Assembly: GCF_003573695.1 (NCBI RefSeq) | Contig: NC_039361.1 | Span: 85,888,149-85,952,148, forward strand | From: Papaver somniferum | Taxonomy: Eukaryota; Streptophyta; Magnoliopsida; Ranunculales; Papaveraceae | Length of the DNA stretch: 64,000 bases | Reading direction: 5' to 3' | Shown: positions 44,121 through 54,904 of the stretch, in pieces | Layout: each line of letters opens with the position of its first letter | How positions within the stretch are numbered: position 1 is the first letter of the stretch | Notes under the pieces: generated by a model | What the model saw: only the letters and a program-made list of their open reading frames with translations | Told to the model about the DNA's origin: nothing | The model's database searches: none | Program-made: the position numbers and the translations under genes

Positions 44121-45235
44121 ATTTCCGTACCATATTAAAACAATATATTGATATTGACTTATTATCGAAGCCCATTTTGTTTATCGTGGAAACATAACTG
44201 ATTTATTTGAGAAGCCAAGTTGGCTTATTATGAAGTCCATTTCATTTACTATAGAAACACAACTGACATATTATTGAATTCCATTTTGTTTATTATGGAA
44301 ACATAACTGGCTTATTTTGGAAGCCCAATTCGCTTATTATTGAAGCTCATTTGGTTTATTATGGGAACCAGTCTTGCTTATTGTGGAAGCCCAAAGACCC
44401 ATGGATTAGCTCTTAGAACCTATGGATCGGTCCACTAACCCAAATTATCCTCTCTTCGGGAAAGGGGTTTAAATTTGGATAAGAGTCATGAGGAATATGA
44501 TATTTTGAATATTGACTTTGGAATTATTTAAGATAATTATGGTTATATTAAATCATAACAAAAAGAGGATAAATGTTACCATGGGATAATTATCTTGAGT
44601 AGTTATAGTTAATATCAAGATAATTATAGAAACCCTAATAGAAGAGGATAATTATCTTTAGGTTTAATTATTATTTAAGATAATAATTAAGATAAGTGCA
44701 AAAACCCTAATGGAAAGAGAAAGGAATTAGTTAGGATATTATAATTATTTAAGATAATTATAGTTCCTAAGAGAGAGGATAATTATTATTCAAGATAATA
44801 ATTAAGATAAATCAGAATTATGAGAGATAAAAAACTTTATTAATGAATCTGGTTGTTTTTTCGGATTTGTACAGGCAAAGGGTTGTTATTAAGATAACTA
44901 TGGAAACCCTAAAGCTAGACCTACTTTATGCCTATAAATAGAGGCTAAATCCTAACTCAAAAGGTACATATTTTCTAATCCTTTTCCATACAATACACTT
45001 GTGAAGAAACTCCCACTGACTTTAGCATCGGAGTGTTTTTTGCAGGTACCCCCCACCATTCAACATCATTCATATCAACAACCTTTTGTGGATTTGAATC
45101 ATTAGATGAAGATCAATAAATCTACATCAATCATAATTTCTTCAGCAATCTTTGGTAGAATCAAATCAACAATGGAGATTTAATCCATCTACACATATCT
45201 CGAAGAGTATTGGGGTGATTATTTTTGCTCTAACA
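44121..45235 (+). repeat. 3' LTR of element B
   Basis: Aligns with 17223-17830 plus 26609-27114 as one uninterrupted unit, which proves the Copia element split the 5' copy. Its first bases (ATTTCCGTACC) are altered against the 5' copy (TGTTTGTACC). It is preceded by a purine-rich stretch (ACTAAGAGGAGGCG), a likely polypurine tract. TATA at 44931. It ends GCTCTAACA at 45235. Confidence 0.9.
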
Positions 45236-45595
45236 TTCACAAATTAAAGAAAATAATTTTTTTTAGGGTCTCTTCCCTTTTATATCTATTTTATTTCCAA
45301 AAACCTAATAAAACATGGATTTCCTTTTCGGGTCGGGCCCGCTAAACCGACCAAAACTGAACGACCGACTATCCAAATCAGCAGTGTTTCGTTTCTCCGT
45401 GACCACGGGACGACGCTCTATCACACGTCAGGGTCCTTTCCTACGGCTTGCTCGTACATGACATCATTGGATCAAATCAGGGATTCTGAAAATGCCTTTG
45501 TACGACTAAGTTCGACTGCTTATCTCGTTTAACTGGAAATCACCTCTAATGCTTACTGCGGAACATGACTGTCCCTCACTAAGTAGGGGACTTAA
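45236..45595. other. Flank after element B, unassigned
   Basis: By insertion logic this should continue element A, but I cannot align it with A's LTR. It contains TTTTCGGGTCGGGCCCGCTAA and ends AAGTAGGGGACTTAA, a purine-rich run followed by TGTGGATGGTGAATTTTTAG. That resembles the junction of an internal region with a gypsy LTR start. Confidence 0.4.
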
Positions 45596-46073
45596 TGTGG
45601 ATGGTGAATTTTTAGCAAAGGATAAAATTGTAAAATCATGATACTGCATGTTTCTGACCCGACATCAGGAACGCATGTGACGATTCGTGTTTTACGATCC
45701 GTGAACCGTTTTACGATCTTTGATCGAGTACCTCTTAGAGCCACGATGAATATGATTATCGAAAGGCCTTCCACTTGCTGAGCGTTCGATGCTACGCATT
45801 TCATTGTGCCTCTCTATGAAGAAGAAAGATTGGGCGGTCCTACGTACATAATTTTTTGTTGAGAGGGAAAAACGCCTTCCGGACGTCGGCGACACTTGCT
45901 ATTCCCTGACTACATAGAGAGACTTTCCTCTACATAGAAGAATGATTGGGCAGTCCTCCTATATAATTTTTTGTTGAGAGGGAAAAACGCCTTCAAGACG
46001 GCGGTGCCACTCACTGTTCCCTGACTATGTAGAGAAACCGTGTATAGATTCAGGCGGTTCTCTGAGGTCATCA
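45596..46073 (+). repeat. Gypsy LTR-start-like fragment with a tandem duplication
   Basis: TGTGGATGGTGAATTTTTAG, then AAAATTGTAAAATC, matches the start of element D's LTR (50785, TGTTGATGGTGGTTTTTAGC). At 45815-46035 two tandem copies of ~115 bases share TTTTTTGTTGAGAGGGAAAA, ACGCCTTC and CTGACTA(C/T)(A/G)TAGAGA. A third copy is at about 50175-50265, beyond the Copia fragment. Confidence 0.55.
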
Positions 46074-46257
46074 CATAAGAAGGTCATCTACCTTTTCATA
46101 AATCATATGGAGTTTCATCTGATCCTTAAAAGGGTACTCTATTCAGGATATACTAGTTAAGAGGATTTCCTCCCACCACAAGGCCGCAGGTAATCCTGAA
46201 CTAATCAACATGGAAATTATCATCTCCTTAAGGATACAGTTGTTGTGTTCAAGGCTT

Positions 46258-46542
46258 TTAATTGGTTTCCAACTTTAAGTTTATACATCTTAAGGCTTCT
46301 AAGGCATCATCTTTATCCCTAAGCAAGTTTACAAGATAGTACCTCGTACAATCATCTATGGAAGTTATAAACCATCTTTTACCACAATGGTTTTGGGTTG
46401 AACTCATGTCAACTATGCCTAACTGAATTAATTCTAAAGGCTTAGAATTACTCTGAAGATTTGTGTTAAAAGGTTTTATAGCATATTTTGATTCTTCACA
46501 GATTTCACTTTTGTTTTCAAAATCCAAACTAAATTTGGGCAT
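46258..46542 (-). pseudogene. Copia integrase fragment, reverse arm
   Basis: 94-residue open frame on the minus strand: GIVDMSSTQNHCGKRWFITS, IDDCTRYYLVNLLRDKDDAL. This is the start of the Copia integrase core (first catalytic Asp in GIVD-type context; the ITSIDDCTRY block is diagnostic). The copy on the right arm (46905-47190) is on the plus strand and has several frame changes. No second Asp or Glu is included. Confidence 0.75.
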
Positions 46543-46597
46543 GCAGTCTATGCTATCCAGTTAAGCATTGACTTATAAGTTTACGGTTCCAAGTCTA

Positions 46598-46858
46598 CCA
46601 GTTAAGCATTGACTATCAAGATGTCTACTACATTAGGTCAAAAGGTGTCATCGAAATTCCTTCTAGGTTAAGAGATAAATTTGAAACTCTACAAATGACC
46701 AAAAAAATAGTTTTTTTGTTTTTCATTTCACAATTAACATCCATGATTATTACAAATTCTAATGTCTTAAGATTGTTGAGTGCAATAATCAAAAACGAAT
46801 TTTTTGATTTATAGGACTTGTGCTTTCTTTGTGTGATTGAATGTTTTGCGTGGTACAC
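46598..46858 (-). pseudogene. Spacer of the inverted repeat, possible Copia GAG-pre-integrase remnant
   Basis: An open 76-residue minus-strand frame (MYHAKHSITQRKHKSYKSKN; FLVICRVSNLSLNLEGISM). It is placed before integrase on that strand, where a Copia element has the gag-pre-integrase region, but similarity is weak. Confidence 0.3.
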
Positions 46859-46904
46859 TTGGAACCGTAAACTTATAAGTCAATGCTTAAACTGACCAGC
46901 ATAG

Positions 46905-49250
46905 GCTGCGTACCCAAATTTAGTTTGGATTTTGAACAAAAAAGTGAAATCTGTGAAGAATCAAAATATGCTATAAAATCTTTTAGCACAAATGTTCAGA
47001 GTAATTCTAAGCCCTTAGAATTAATTCAGTTAGGCCTAGTTACATGAGTTCAACCCAACACCACTATGGTAAAAGATAGTTTATAACTTTCGTAGATTAT
47101 TGTACGAGGTACTATCTTGTATACTTGCTTAGGGATAAGGATGATGCCTTAGAAGCCTTAAGATGTATAAACTTGAAGTTCAAAACTAATTAGAAGCCTT
47201 GAACATAACAACCGTATCCTTAAGAAGATGAAATTTCCATGTTGGTTAGTTCAGGATTACCTGCGGCCTTGTGGGGGGAGGCAATCCTCTTAACTAGTAT
47301 ATCCTGAATAGAGTACCCTTTTAAGGATCATATGAAACTCCATATAATTTATGGAAAGGTAAATGACCTTCTTATGAATGCGTCAAAGTGTGGGGTGTTT
47401 AACTAAGATTATCATTCCTCATCCTAAAAGAACTAGATAGAAACCAAAAATGTTAATTTTGTCTTCATATAGGGTATGCTAAGTATACTTCTACACATAG
47501 ATTTTTGGTTGTCTGTTCTGATTTTTTCTGACTTTGGTGTGAATATTATTATGGAATATAGGGTTGCTGAGTTCTTTGAACATGTTTATTCTTAATCATG
47601 TACCTCATTAGAAATGTGATGTTGATCCCCTAGATTTATTTTCAAATAGTCAGAACTTATCTTAAAGGAAGATGAAGTTAAGGTTGATCCTAAGAGAAGT
47701 AAAACAATTAGAATTGAGACTTATTATGAATCCGACTTCATAACATGCCTAGATTAGTCTGAGATCGGGACTTGTAAAGAAGCCTTGACATCTAATGAAA
47801 CCCCATTCTGGTAAGAAGCTTCATTTAGTTAAATGGACTCAGTCCGTCGGAACCAGACTTGGGCGCTTGATAGTTTACCTCCATGGAATAAGACCATGGG
47901 ATGTAAATGAGTCTTTAAGAGGAAACGTTAGGTAGATAGAACTGTGGAAAATTATTAGGCTAAGTTTATATTTAAAGGCTATGAACTAAAAAAAGGTGTA
48001 GATTTCCTTGATTCTTATTTACTTGTGACGAGAATTACTTCCGTTAGGATGCTAATTGTTATTGCTGCCATAAACAACTTAGAGATACATCAGATGGATG
48101 TTAAGACAGCTTTTCTAAAACCGTGAATTAGATAAAGAAATTTGCATGGACCAACCTGAGGACTTTGTAGTGAAAGGTTATGAAGACAAAGTTTGTAAGC
48201 TGAACAAATATTTGTATGGTTTTCAAATAAGCACGTAAACAGTGACATGGAAAATTTGATCATGTGATAATGAGTAGTGGATTTAAGTTAATAAATCTGA
48301 CAAGTACATTTACAAATAACTTGTTAAGGATGCCTGTGTGATTGTATGCTTGTACGTTGATGATATGCTTATACTTGATAAAAACACAGATGTGATTAAT
48401 TCCACTAAAAACGTGCACTAAGTGAGAACGTTGACTTGAAAGACTTAGGCCCTTTTGATGTAATCTTGGGGATGAGGATTAGAAGATAATCAAACATTTA
48501 TAGTCTTAGTCATTCTCATTATGTTGACTTTGTGCTTAAGAGATATAATCAGTCCGATTGTAAGCCTGCTTATAACCCTGCTTGTACTCCATATGATTCT
48601 TCTTGTAGACTCGAGAAAAATAAGGGTAATTGAGTATCTTAACTTGAATACTCAAGAGTTATAGGATGTCTGATGAATTTAACGAACTGTATGGGTCCAA
48701 ACATTGCTTATATTGTGAGTAAGTTAAGTAGATATACTTGTAGTCCAGAGCAAGAGCATTGGGATGAACTTAGTAGAGTATTATGGTACCTAAAATACTC
48801 GATTACCTTTTGTTTGATTTATGAAAGGTATCTTGTTGTCCTTGAGGGATTTTGTGATGCAAACTGGATAGTTGACTCAGAGGAGTCTAAGTCTACTAGT
48901 GGATATGTTTTCACTATAGCAAGAGGGTTTGTTTTTGGAATATTTCCAAACATACATATATTTCTCAATTCATTATGGAATTGGAGAGTATTACGTTAGA
49001 TAAAGTACGAGAGGGGGCCGAGTGCGTAAGATGCTTTTTAGAAGACATTCCTCTCAGGCATAGGCATGTGCCAGCTATATCTATACATTGTGTTAGCCAA
49101 GCTATAATATCTAAAGCTAAAATTAAATAATCTCAATAGGTGTTATTTCCATAGATAGGATAAAGTCCAAGGAGAATATCGCACAACCTTTGACGAAAGG
49201 TTTATACAAAGAGATAGTTAAAAAATGCATCGAGGGGGATGGGGCTTTAA
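46905..49250 (+). pseudogene. Decayed Copia pol (integrase, RT, RNase H)
   Basis: Forward pol with many stops. Integrase core on the right arm (46905-47190). RT: TSVRMLIVIAAINNLEIHQM and VKTAFL (48030-48120), EICMDQPEDFVVKGYEDKVC and KYLYGF (48140-48225), then a damaged catalytic box around YVDDMLIL (48355-48380). C-terminal RT/RNase H at 48673-48960: NIAYIVSKLSRYTCSPEQEH, LEGFCDANWIVDSEESKSTS. No uninterrupted domain. A 280-base segment near 47686-47965 is repeated at 49855-50135. Confidence 0.8.
47686..47965 (+). repeat. Direct repeat, copy 1 of 2 (~280 bases)
   Basis: Runs GATCCTAAGAGAAGTAAAAC to GGAAAATTATTAGGCTAAGT. Copy 2 at about 49855-50135 has the same order with ~10% visible differences. 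It brackets the RT and 3' part of the decayed Copia element, so unequal exchange or a second truncated insertion is likely. Confidence 0.85.
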
Positions 49251-49254
49251 GCTC

Positions 49255-49850
49255 ATAAATTAAACTTGCCATGAAGGATACTCAACCTTACTGACTGGAG
49301 ATCCCAAGATCAAGGTTTCGAATGAGACAACTAATTTGTGGTGGGTAAAGGTAAACACTATCAGAGAATTTCATTCTTTGTCCCTTCCCTATGGTGTAGA
49401 CGTGATAGTGTGACTGCATGTGAAGGATGACTTTTAAGAAGTCTTAATGAGTTCTATAGTTTCAATTTAAGATTGAAGTGGGGTGTATCAGTAATACTCT
49501 TTATGGAAACTCACTTATCTGAATGAAGAAGTGGGGATACTTCCTATGAGAATATGAGCTTTGATTCTCTAGAGCATTCTGAGAAACATGATATGTCCAG
49601 GGCCAAATTGGACAAAACGGCACGAGCTTGGCAGAAACCTTGGAGATATCATCCGTGGTTGTTATCGCGAATTACATCAAACGCTAGCAGTTCAAGACAT
49701 AGTTCACTGTCTCTAGCAAGAAATTCCGGTAATATCTCACTAAGCAAAGGTTCAAGACCTCATGGACACCTCTGCCTAAAAATGGTATTTCCTGCATTTT
49801 TTTATGTGATTTTCGTTTCGATGTTATCGTGTTCGTAAGAAGATGAAGTA
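49255..49850 (+). other. 3' untranslated/LTR-like part of the decayed Copia element
   Basis: Contains CTTACTGACTGGAGATCCCA, a block that follows RNase H in many plant Copia elements. The 94-residue frame at 49554-49838 has no recognised domain and I treat it as fortuitous. Confidence 0.45.
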
Positions 49851-49854
49851 GCGT

Positions 49855-50135
49855 TGATCCTAGGAGAAGTAAAAGGATTAGAACTGAGATTTCTTATAGA
49901 CCTGACTTCATAACATGCCTAGCTTAGTCTGAGCCCCATACTTGTAAAGAATCCTTGACATCTACTAAAACCCCATTATGGTAAGAAGCTTCATTTAGTG
50001 AAATGGACTCAGTCCGTCAGAACCAGACTTCGGAGCTTGCTAGTTTACCTCCAGGGAGTAATACCATGGGATATAAATGAGTCTTTAAGAGGAAACGTTA
50101 GGTAGATGGAACTGTAGAAAACTAATAGGCTAAGT
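49855..50135 (+). repeat. Direct repeat, copy 2 of 2 (~280 bases)
   Basis: See 47686-47965. Followed by a third copy of the TTGTTGAGAGGGCAAAACGC unit also found at 45845-46035. Confidence 0.85.
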
Positions 50136-50329
50136 TGGTAGCCTAATAGTTATAGGAATCACATAACTATTATGCGGTTCTCCATACATAATTGTTGAGA
50201 GGGCAAAACGCCTTCAGGACATCGACAACACTCGTTGTTCCCTGACTATGCACCTTTCAGGACGGGTATGACGCTTTAACTGGCTAATATCCCTTCTGTT
50301 ATAGATTAATTCTACTGTGACATTCACTA

Positions 50330-50690
50330 TTGAATTCCTAGAAGATAATCTATTTTATCTCATTACTCTGATTCCATGGTCGAATCCACGGTCGATCCCA
50401 TGGAATGGTAATAGATAATTATTTTATCTCATTACTCCGATTTCATGATCGAATCCACGTCGAATCTCATGGAATGGTAATGGATAATTTTATTACTCCG
50501 ATTCTATGGTCGAATCCACCATCCCATAGAATGGTAATACTCATTTTATTATTCTGAATCCATGGTCGAATCCACGGCTGATCCTATGGATTGATAATAA
50601 ATAACTACTCACCTTTATTACTCAGTTTCATGAATCACTCTCCACTGAATTTCATAAATTAGTAATAAATACTCAACAATCGAGCATCTG
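50330..50690. repeat. Tandem foldback repeat, ~55-75 bases x 5
   Basis: Units contain TTTTATCTCATTACTCCGATT then TCCATGGTCGAATCCACGG and ATCCCATGGAATGGTAATA. ATTACTC(T/C)GATTCCATGG pairs with CCATGGAATGGTAAT inside each unit. Similar in style, not in sequence, to the array in element A's LTR; possibly the end of another Tat-type LTR. Confidence 0.8.
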
Positions 50691-51074
50691 ACTATCATGA
50701 GTAAGCCCAATAAAATGGTGCAAGTGTACTCAACAATGATGCACGAACGAACATTCGAAAATAGGGACAAAAGAGGAATCCCACTGTTGATGGTGGTTTT
50801 TAGCTTAGGGTTAAAATCGTAAAACCTTGATCTGACGTGACGTCACTCTGTAAGAAAAACGAATCTACAAACACCAATTTCTCCGCTAGTACATTTATTG
50901 AGCCATTCAATATGTCTACGTGAAATCTACCCAGACTCACGGATGCGACAACCGTCCCAAATACGCTATAAATTTCGGCACCTTGCAAGTACAAGACACA
51001 CTGGGTACCATATATATATATATATATACTACGTTCTGCGACAGAACCCTTAGTATTGGTTGGCATCATCTTCG

Positions 51075-51590
51075 CTCATGCCAGCTACTGCGCCAAAGGT
51101 ATGCGCCAACCATGCCAGCCACGCCACCGTGCCAAAGGCACGCCAGCCATGCCAGCCACGCCACCGTGCCAAAGGCATGCCACCCATGCCATCCATGCTA
51201 CCGTGCCAAAGGCATTCAAACCATGCCAGCCACACCACCGTGCCAAAGGCATGCGCCATCCATGCCACCGTGCCGAAGGCATGCCAACCATACCATCCAC
51301 GCCACCGTGCCAAAGGTACACACCAGCCATGCCAGCCACGCCACCGTGCCAAAGGCACACCAGCATGCCAGCCACTCCATGGTGCCAAAGGCATGCCAGC
51401 CACGCCACCGTGTCGAAGGCATGCCAACCACGCCACTTTGCAAAAGGTATGCACCAACCAAGCCAGCCACGCCACCGTGCCGATGGCATGCCAGCCACGC
51501 CACCGTGCCGATGGCATGCCAACCACGCCACTGTGCCAAAGGCATGCCAACCATGCCAGCCAAACCACTATGCCAAAGGCATGCCAGCGA
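51075..51590. repeat. GC-rich minisatellite in LTR of element D
   Basis: About 14 variable units of 27-45 bases built on CATGCCAGCCACGCCACCGT and GCCAAAGG. Because unit lengths are often multiples of three, long Ala/Cys/His/Pro or Trp/Gly/Met frames run through it on both strands; none is a gene. Confidence 0.88.
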
Positions 51591-51669
51591 CTCCGTCCAA
51601 GCCGCACACTGCCAGCGGCTCCAAGCCGAGCCAACAACTCTGCACGATGCTTGCGGCTCCATTTCATGC

Positions 51670-52790
51670 CAAACCATGCCAAATTCCAAGGTTTATGCCA
51701 AAACCCTAATTTGGCCGCGCCTAAATTATGCGAGCCATGCCGGCCATGACACCATGCCGCTGGCCTCCAAACGAAAGGTAGGCACGATCAACGGCCACCC
51801 TTCCTCCTGAGATGCAGATCTTAGCCGTACAAGTTCTCCACCAAACTTGTGGCAACTTTTGGTCGCAATTCCAAATTCCACGGTTTATGCCAAAACCCTA
51901 ATTTGGCCGCGCCTAAAGTATGCGAGCCATGCCGGCCATGCCACCATGCCTCTGGCCTCCAAAAGAAAGGTAGGCACGATCAACGACCACCTTTCCTCAT
52001 GAGATGCAGATCTCAGCCGTACAAGTTCGTCACCAAACTTGTGGAAACTTTTGGTCGCAATTACAAATTCCACGGTTTATGCCAAAACTCTAATTTGGCC
52101 GCGCCTAAAGTATGCGATCCATGCCGGACATGCCACCATGCCGCTGGCCGCCAAACAAAAGGTAGCCACGATCAATGGCTACCCTTCCTCCTGAGATGCA
52201 GATCTCAGCCGTACAAGTTCGCCACCAAACTTGTGGAAAGTTTTGGTCGCAATTCCAAATTCCACGGTTTATGCCAAAACCCTAATTTGGTCGCGCCTAA
52301 AGTATGCGAGCCATGCCGTCCATGCCACCATGCCGCTGGCCTCCAAAAGAAAGGTAGCCACGATCAACGGCTACCCTTCCTCCTGGGATGCATATCTCAG
52401 CTGTACAAGTTCGCCACAAACTTGTGGCAACCTCTTGGATACGATGCCAATTCTTTGGTCATGGTGCCAAACCCTAATTTGTCCACGCCAAAGCCATGCC
52501 GGCCATGCCACCATGTCATTGGCTGCCAAACGGAAGGTAGCCACGATCAATGGCTATCCTTCCTCCCGAGATGCAGATATCAGCCGCACAAGCTTGCCAC
52601 CAAACCAAACGACTTGTGGTAACATCTTGGCTATGATGCCAACTCTTTGGTCATGGCACCAAACCCTAATTGGCCACGCCAAGAGAATGCGCAAGCCATG
52701 CCGCGGCCACTCCGCTGGCTGCCAATAGAGGGTAGCCATGATCAACGGCTACCCTTCCTCTTGAAATGCGAATCTCGACCGTCGAAGGTC
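51670..52790. repeat. ~190-base tandem array x 6 in LTR of element D
   Basis: Units begin around 51670, 51861, 52051, 52241, 52431 and 52621. Each contains CAAATTCCACGGTTTATGCC, AAAACCCTAATTTGGCCGCG, GCCATGCCACCATGCCGCTG, GGTAGCCACGATCAACGGCT and CAGATCTCAGCCGTACAAGT. The last two units are the most diverged. They share CATGCC words with the preceding minisatellite. Confidence 0.9.
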
Positions 52791-53120
52791 GCCACCGAAT
52801 CGGCAAACCTCTCAATCTTAACTTTCCATACGCTAGCAACATGCTACACGTTTTCCATGAAAACACTCGAGACATCAAAACATGTCACAAACTGGGGGAT
52901 GCTCATCAGGGTATTAGTTTGGCGGTTTACAGAGTGTGGCGTGCAATACGCCCGTTACAAGAAAGTGTCATAAAGGTGAGGCGGTTAGTAATGGCAATAA
53001 ATAAGTGGTGAAACGTATCCTCATTATGGAAACATCAATTCCAGGTGTTACCCGTTACCACTTTCTTCCACCACTCAACCGGTTCTACTTCTTACGAATC
53101 CAGGGTACGTTTTATTACGA

Positions 53121-53134
53121 CTTGTATAAATAGG
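53121..53134 (+). promoter_or_regulatory. TATA box of element D LTR
   Basis: CTTGTATAAATAGG, in the position expected upstream of R, about 375 bases before the LTR end. Confidence 0.6.
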
Positions 53135-53503
53135 TTTCACTTATTTCCACCAAACAACACGTTTTGGTCAGGAGAATACAACACTCAGAAATCACCTGTT
53201 AGCTTTTCACATTGCTAGCGTTTCACCTTCTGATACAAGTCGTAATTCAACCACTCTTCCAGAATCAACTATTCTGGCTTCAACACTCTCTTTGCTTCCC
53301 TACCTAAGACCAACCCTTCTCCTTCACTTTGTGACCGAAGCAAGTCTGGAACGACCATTTCTTGGTTTAGGCCGGATTTGTACGGATTGATCTCTCGAAT
53401 CAAAGTACTCCCGTGCAGTATATTGTTTAGGGTTTAGACTCGTTTCTCACCCACACACACGAAATTACCGAAATCAGCAGAAACCGTTTTCACCCTCAAA
53501 AAA

Positions 53504-53522
53504 TTGGCGACCACGGCGGGAG
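53504..53522 (+). other. Primer-binding-like site of element D
   Basis: TTGGCGACCACGGCGGGAG just after the LTR; same core as in element A (11525). Confidence 0.65.
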
Positions 53523-53613
53523 ATTAATCTCTCGGTTACAATATCAATTTCCAATTTCCGATTTCACTTTTCAACTCCAACTCAGGAAGATAGTCGGTTT
53601 CAGAACTGAACCC

Positions 53614-54901
53614 ATGATCCCAAATTCCGCTCAAGCTCTGACAAATAGCGATGTCTCCTCTCCCAACACGGCATCCACTGGCGCAGCCGATGAGGAAACC
53701 CCAAGGTTGGACGAGCTGGCACGGGTTCAGGAGATCCACATCAGGAACATGGACCTGATAAAGGAGGCGATTAGCAATATACTTGACTTCCTTATCAGCT
53801 TGACGTCGGATTCAGGTGACTCACACGTCCCGAAAACTCTAAAGCTGGGGACTGATGTCCCGGACGGTCACTCTCAGGTCAACAGCTTCACCACCAATCA
53901 GAAACTGGTAGAGCATGAGGCAGCTAGGGCTGAACATGGTTTCGGTTTTTCGCTGGAACCAGACCGAACCAGACCAATTAGGAAGAAACCAAACCGAACC
54001 ATTTACTAATGGATTGTTTATGGTGTAGAAAGTGGAAAACCGATAGTGTTGGTTTTGGTTTGGTTTGACCTCTAAAACCGAACAAAAAACAATTGGAAAC
54101 CGATTAATTTTTAAACTTAGTTTCTATAGTTTATTTACAAGTATTAGATTCTACCCATTGATTTAGAGGATAAATAGAAATCCTAAATCTAATATTTCAT
54201 TATGATACTCTCCCTCTTTCTCTTTCTCCTTCTCCACCCCCAACTACAGCAGCCACTGCTGCTACTCGACTTTCTTCTTTCCGTTTTCCTTAATTTTTAT
54301 TTGTCATTAACTAAATTAAGATACATTATATATCTTCTTTTGATCTCTAAATTTAGAGTAAGCTTTAACTATTCTTGATATTCTTTTTATTTATTTTTTG
54401 TCTGTAAATTTTTGTAAACCAATACTATCTGCAGCTACGATTTTTTTTTCTGTAAATTTGTGTAATTTTTTTTTGGTTTGACATAATTATTGGTTAACCA
54501 AAAACCACTGGGACAAACCAAAACCGGCTAGAACCATTTGGAAACCGAACCAATGGTTAATGGATTGGTTTGGTTTAGATTTTTAGAAACCGATAGTATT
54601 GGTTTCGGTTTTGGTTTGGCTAGAAACCGAACCAAAACCGACCATGAACAGCCCTAGAGGCAGCGGCGTTGGTGGAGGCAAGGCTCGCTGCACTCCACTA
54701 CTGCAGTGGGCGTCAATCATAGAAAGCGATAGACTTGCATCGTTTCTCAAAGAAACCCGGTCTCACACCGTCCCTTCTAGGAGAAAACACGCCAGCTTCC
54801 CCCCGTCGAACCAAAGCGTGGCTCGCTCTCATACCAAGAGGGAGTGGGATTTTATCGTAAGCCATGACGAAAAGAGGAAAGTTGTATATCAGCGCCGTTG
54901 T
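53614..54901 (+). pseudogene. Gag N-terminus of element D, split by a hAT element
   Basis: ATG at 53614. The first part (MIPNSAQALTNSDVSSPNTA, ARVQEIHIRNMDLIKEAI) runs to the GAGGCAGC duplication at 53917-53924. After the insert the frame resumes at 54665 without a shift for about 17 codons (VEARLAALHYCSGRQ) before a stop. The following segment to 54901 is Ser/Arg/Lys-rich. I see no Retrotrans_gag core, so most of gag is missing. The intact frame over the TSD shows the target was coding-like when hit. Confidence 0.6.
53925..54656. mobile_element. hAT-type non-autonomous element, 732 bases
   Basis: Ends TAGGGCTGAACATGG and CCATGAACAGCCCTA are inverted; the 8-base duplication GAGGCAGC is perfect (53917-53924, 54657-54664). 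Subterminal parts are dense in GGTTCGGTTT / AAACCGAACC on both sides (53940-54110 and 54500-54645). The middle is AT-rich and noncoding. CAGGGCTG-type ends and an 8-base TSD are typical of hAT MITEs. Confidence 0.92.
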
Positions 54902-54904
54902 TAG

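Larger units (their letters stand above)
17223..45235 (+). mobile_element. Ty3/gypsy element B (Tat-type) with nested insertions
   Basis: LTRs are at 17223-17830 + 26609-27114 (5') and ~44121-45235 (3'), each about 1.11 kb and clearly alike. The internal region has a GGCGCC primer site, gag, PR, RT, RNase H, a second RNase H, integrase, and an antisense gene before the 3' LTR. The dual RNase H and antisense gene place it in the Tat/Retand group. The flanks CTCAC (17218-17222) and TTCAC (45236-45240) agree at 4 of 5 bases as the probable TSD. Elements nested in it: Copia-type 17831-26603, MULE 34212-38857, probable solo LTR 39420-40052, MITE 42137-42594. Many stops make it non-autonomous now. 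Confidence 0.85.
46074..47376. repeat. Large inverted repeat containing Copia integrase sequence
   Basis: The left arm (about 46074-46597) and the right arm (about 46856-47376) are reverse complements over ~520 bases with scattered differences; the spacer is ~260 bases. Shared blocks include GGATATACTAGTTAAGAGGA, CCGCAGGTAATCCTGAACTA and the integrase core. Not a MITE: no TSD or clear terminal ends. Likely a local inverted duplication. Confidence 0.85.
50785..53498 (+). repeat. 5' LTR of element D
   Basis: TGTTGATGGTGGTTTTTAGC to CACCCTCA, about 2.7 kb. Holds an (AT)n run (51010-51028), two tandem arrays (51075-51590, 51670-52790) and a TATA box (CTTGTATAAATAGG, 53121). The last ~200 bases match element A's LTR. 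Confidence 0.7.

Noticed and set aside
50920..51810. Five or six long overlapping frames on both strands rich in Cys/His/Pro or Trp/Gly, up to 296 residues
   Set aside because: All run through the GC-rich minisatellite whose unit lengths favour open frames; every frame is repetitive and they overlap on both strands.
51849..52728. Two frames of 257 and 165 residues
   Set aside because: Product of the ~190-base tandem array in element D's LTR, not of a gene.
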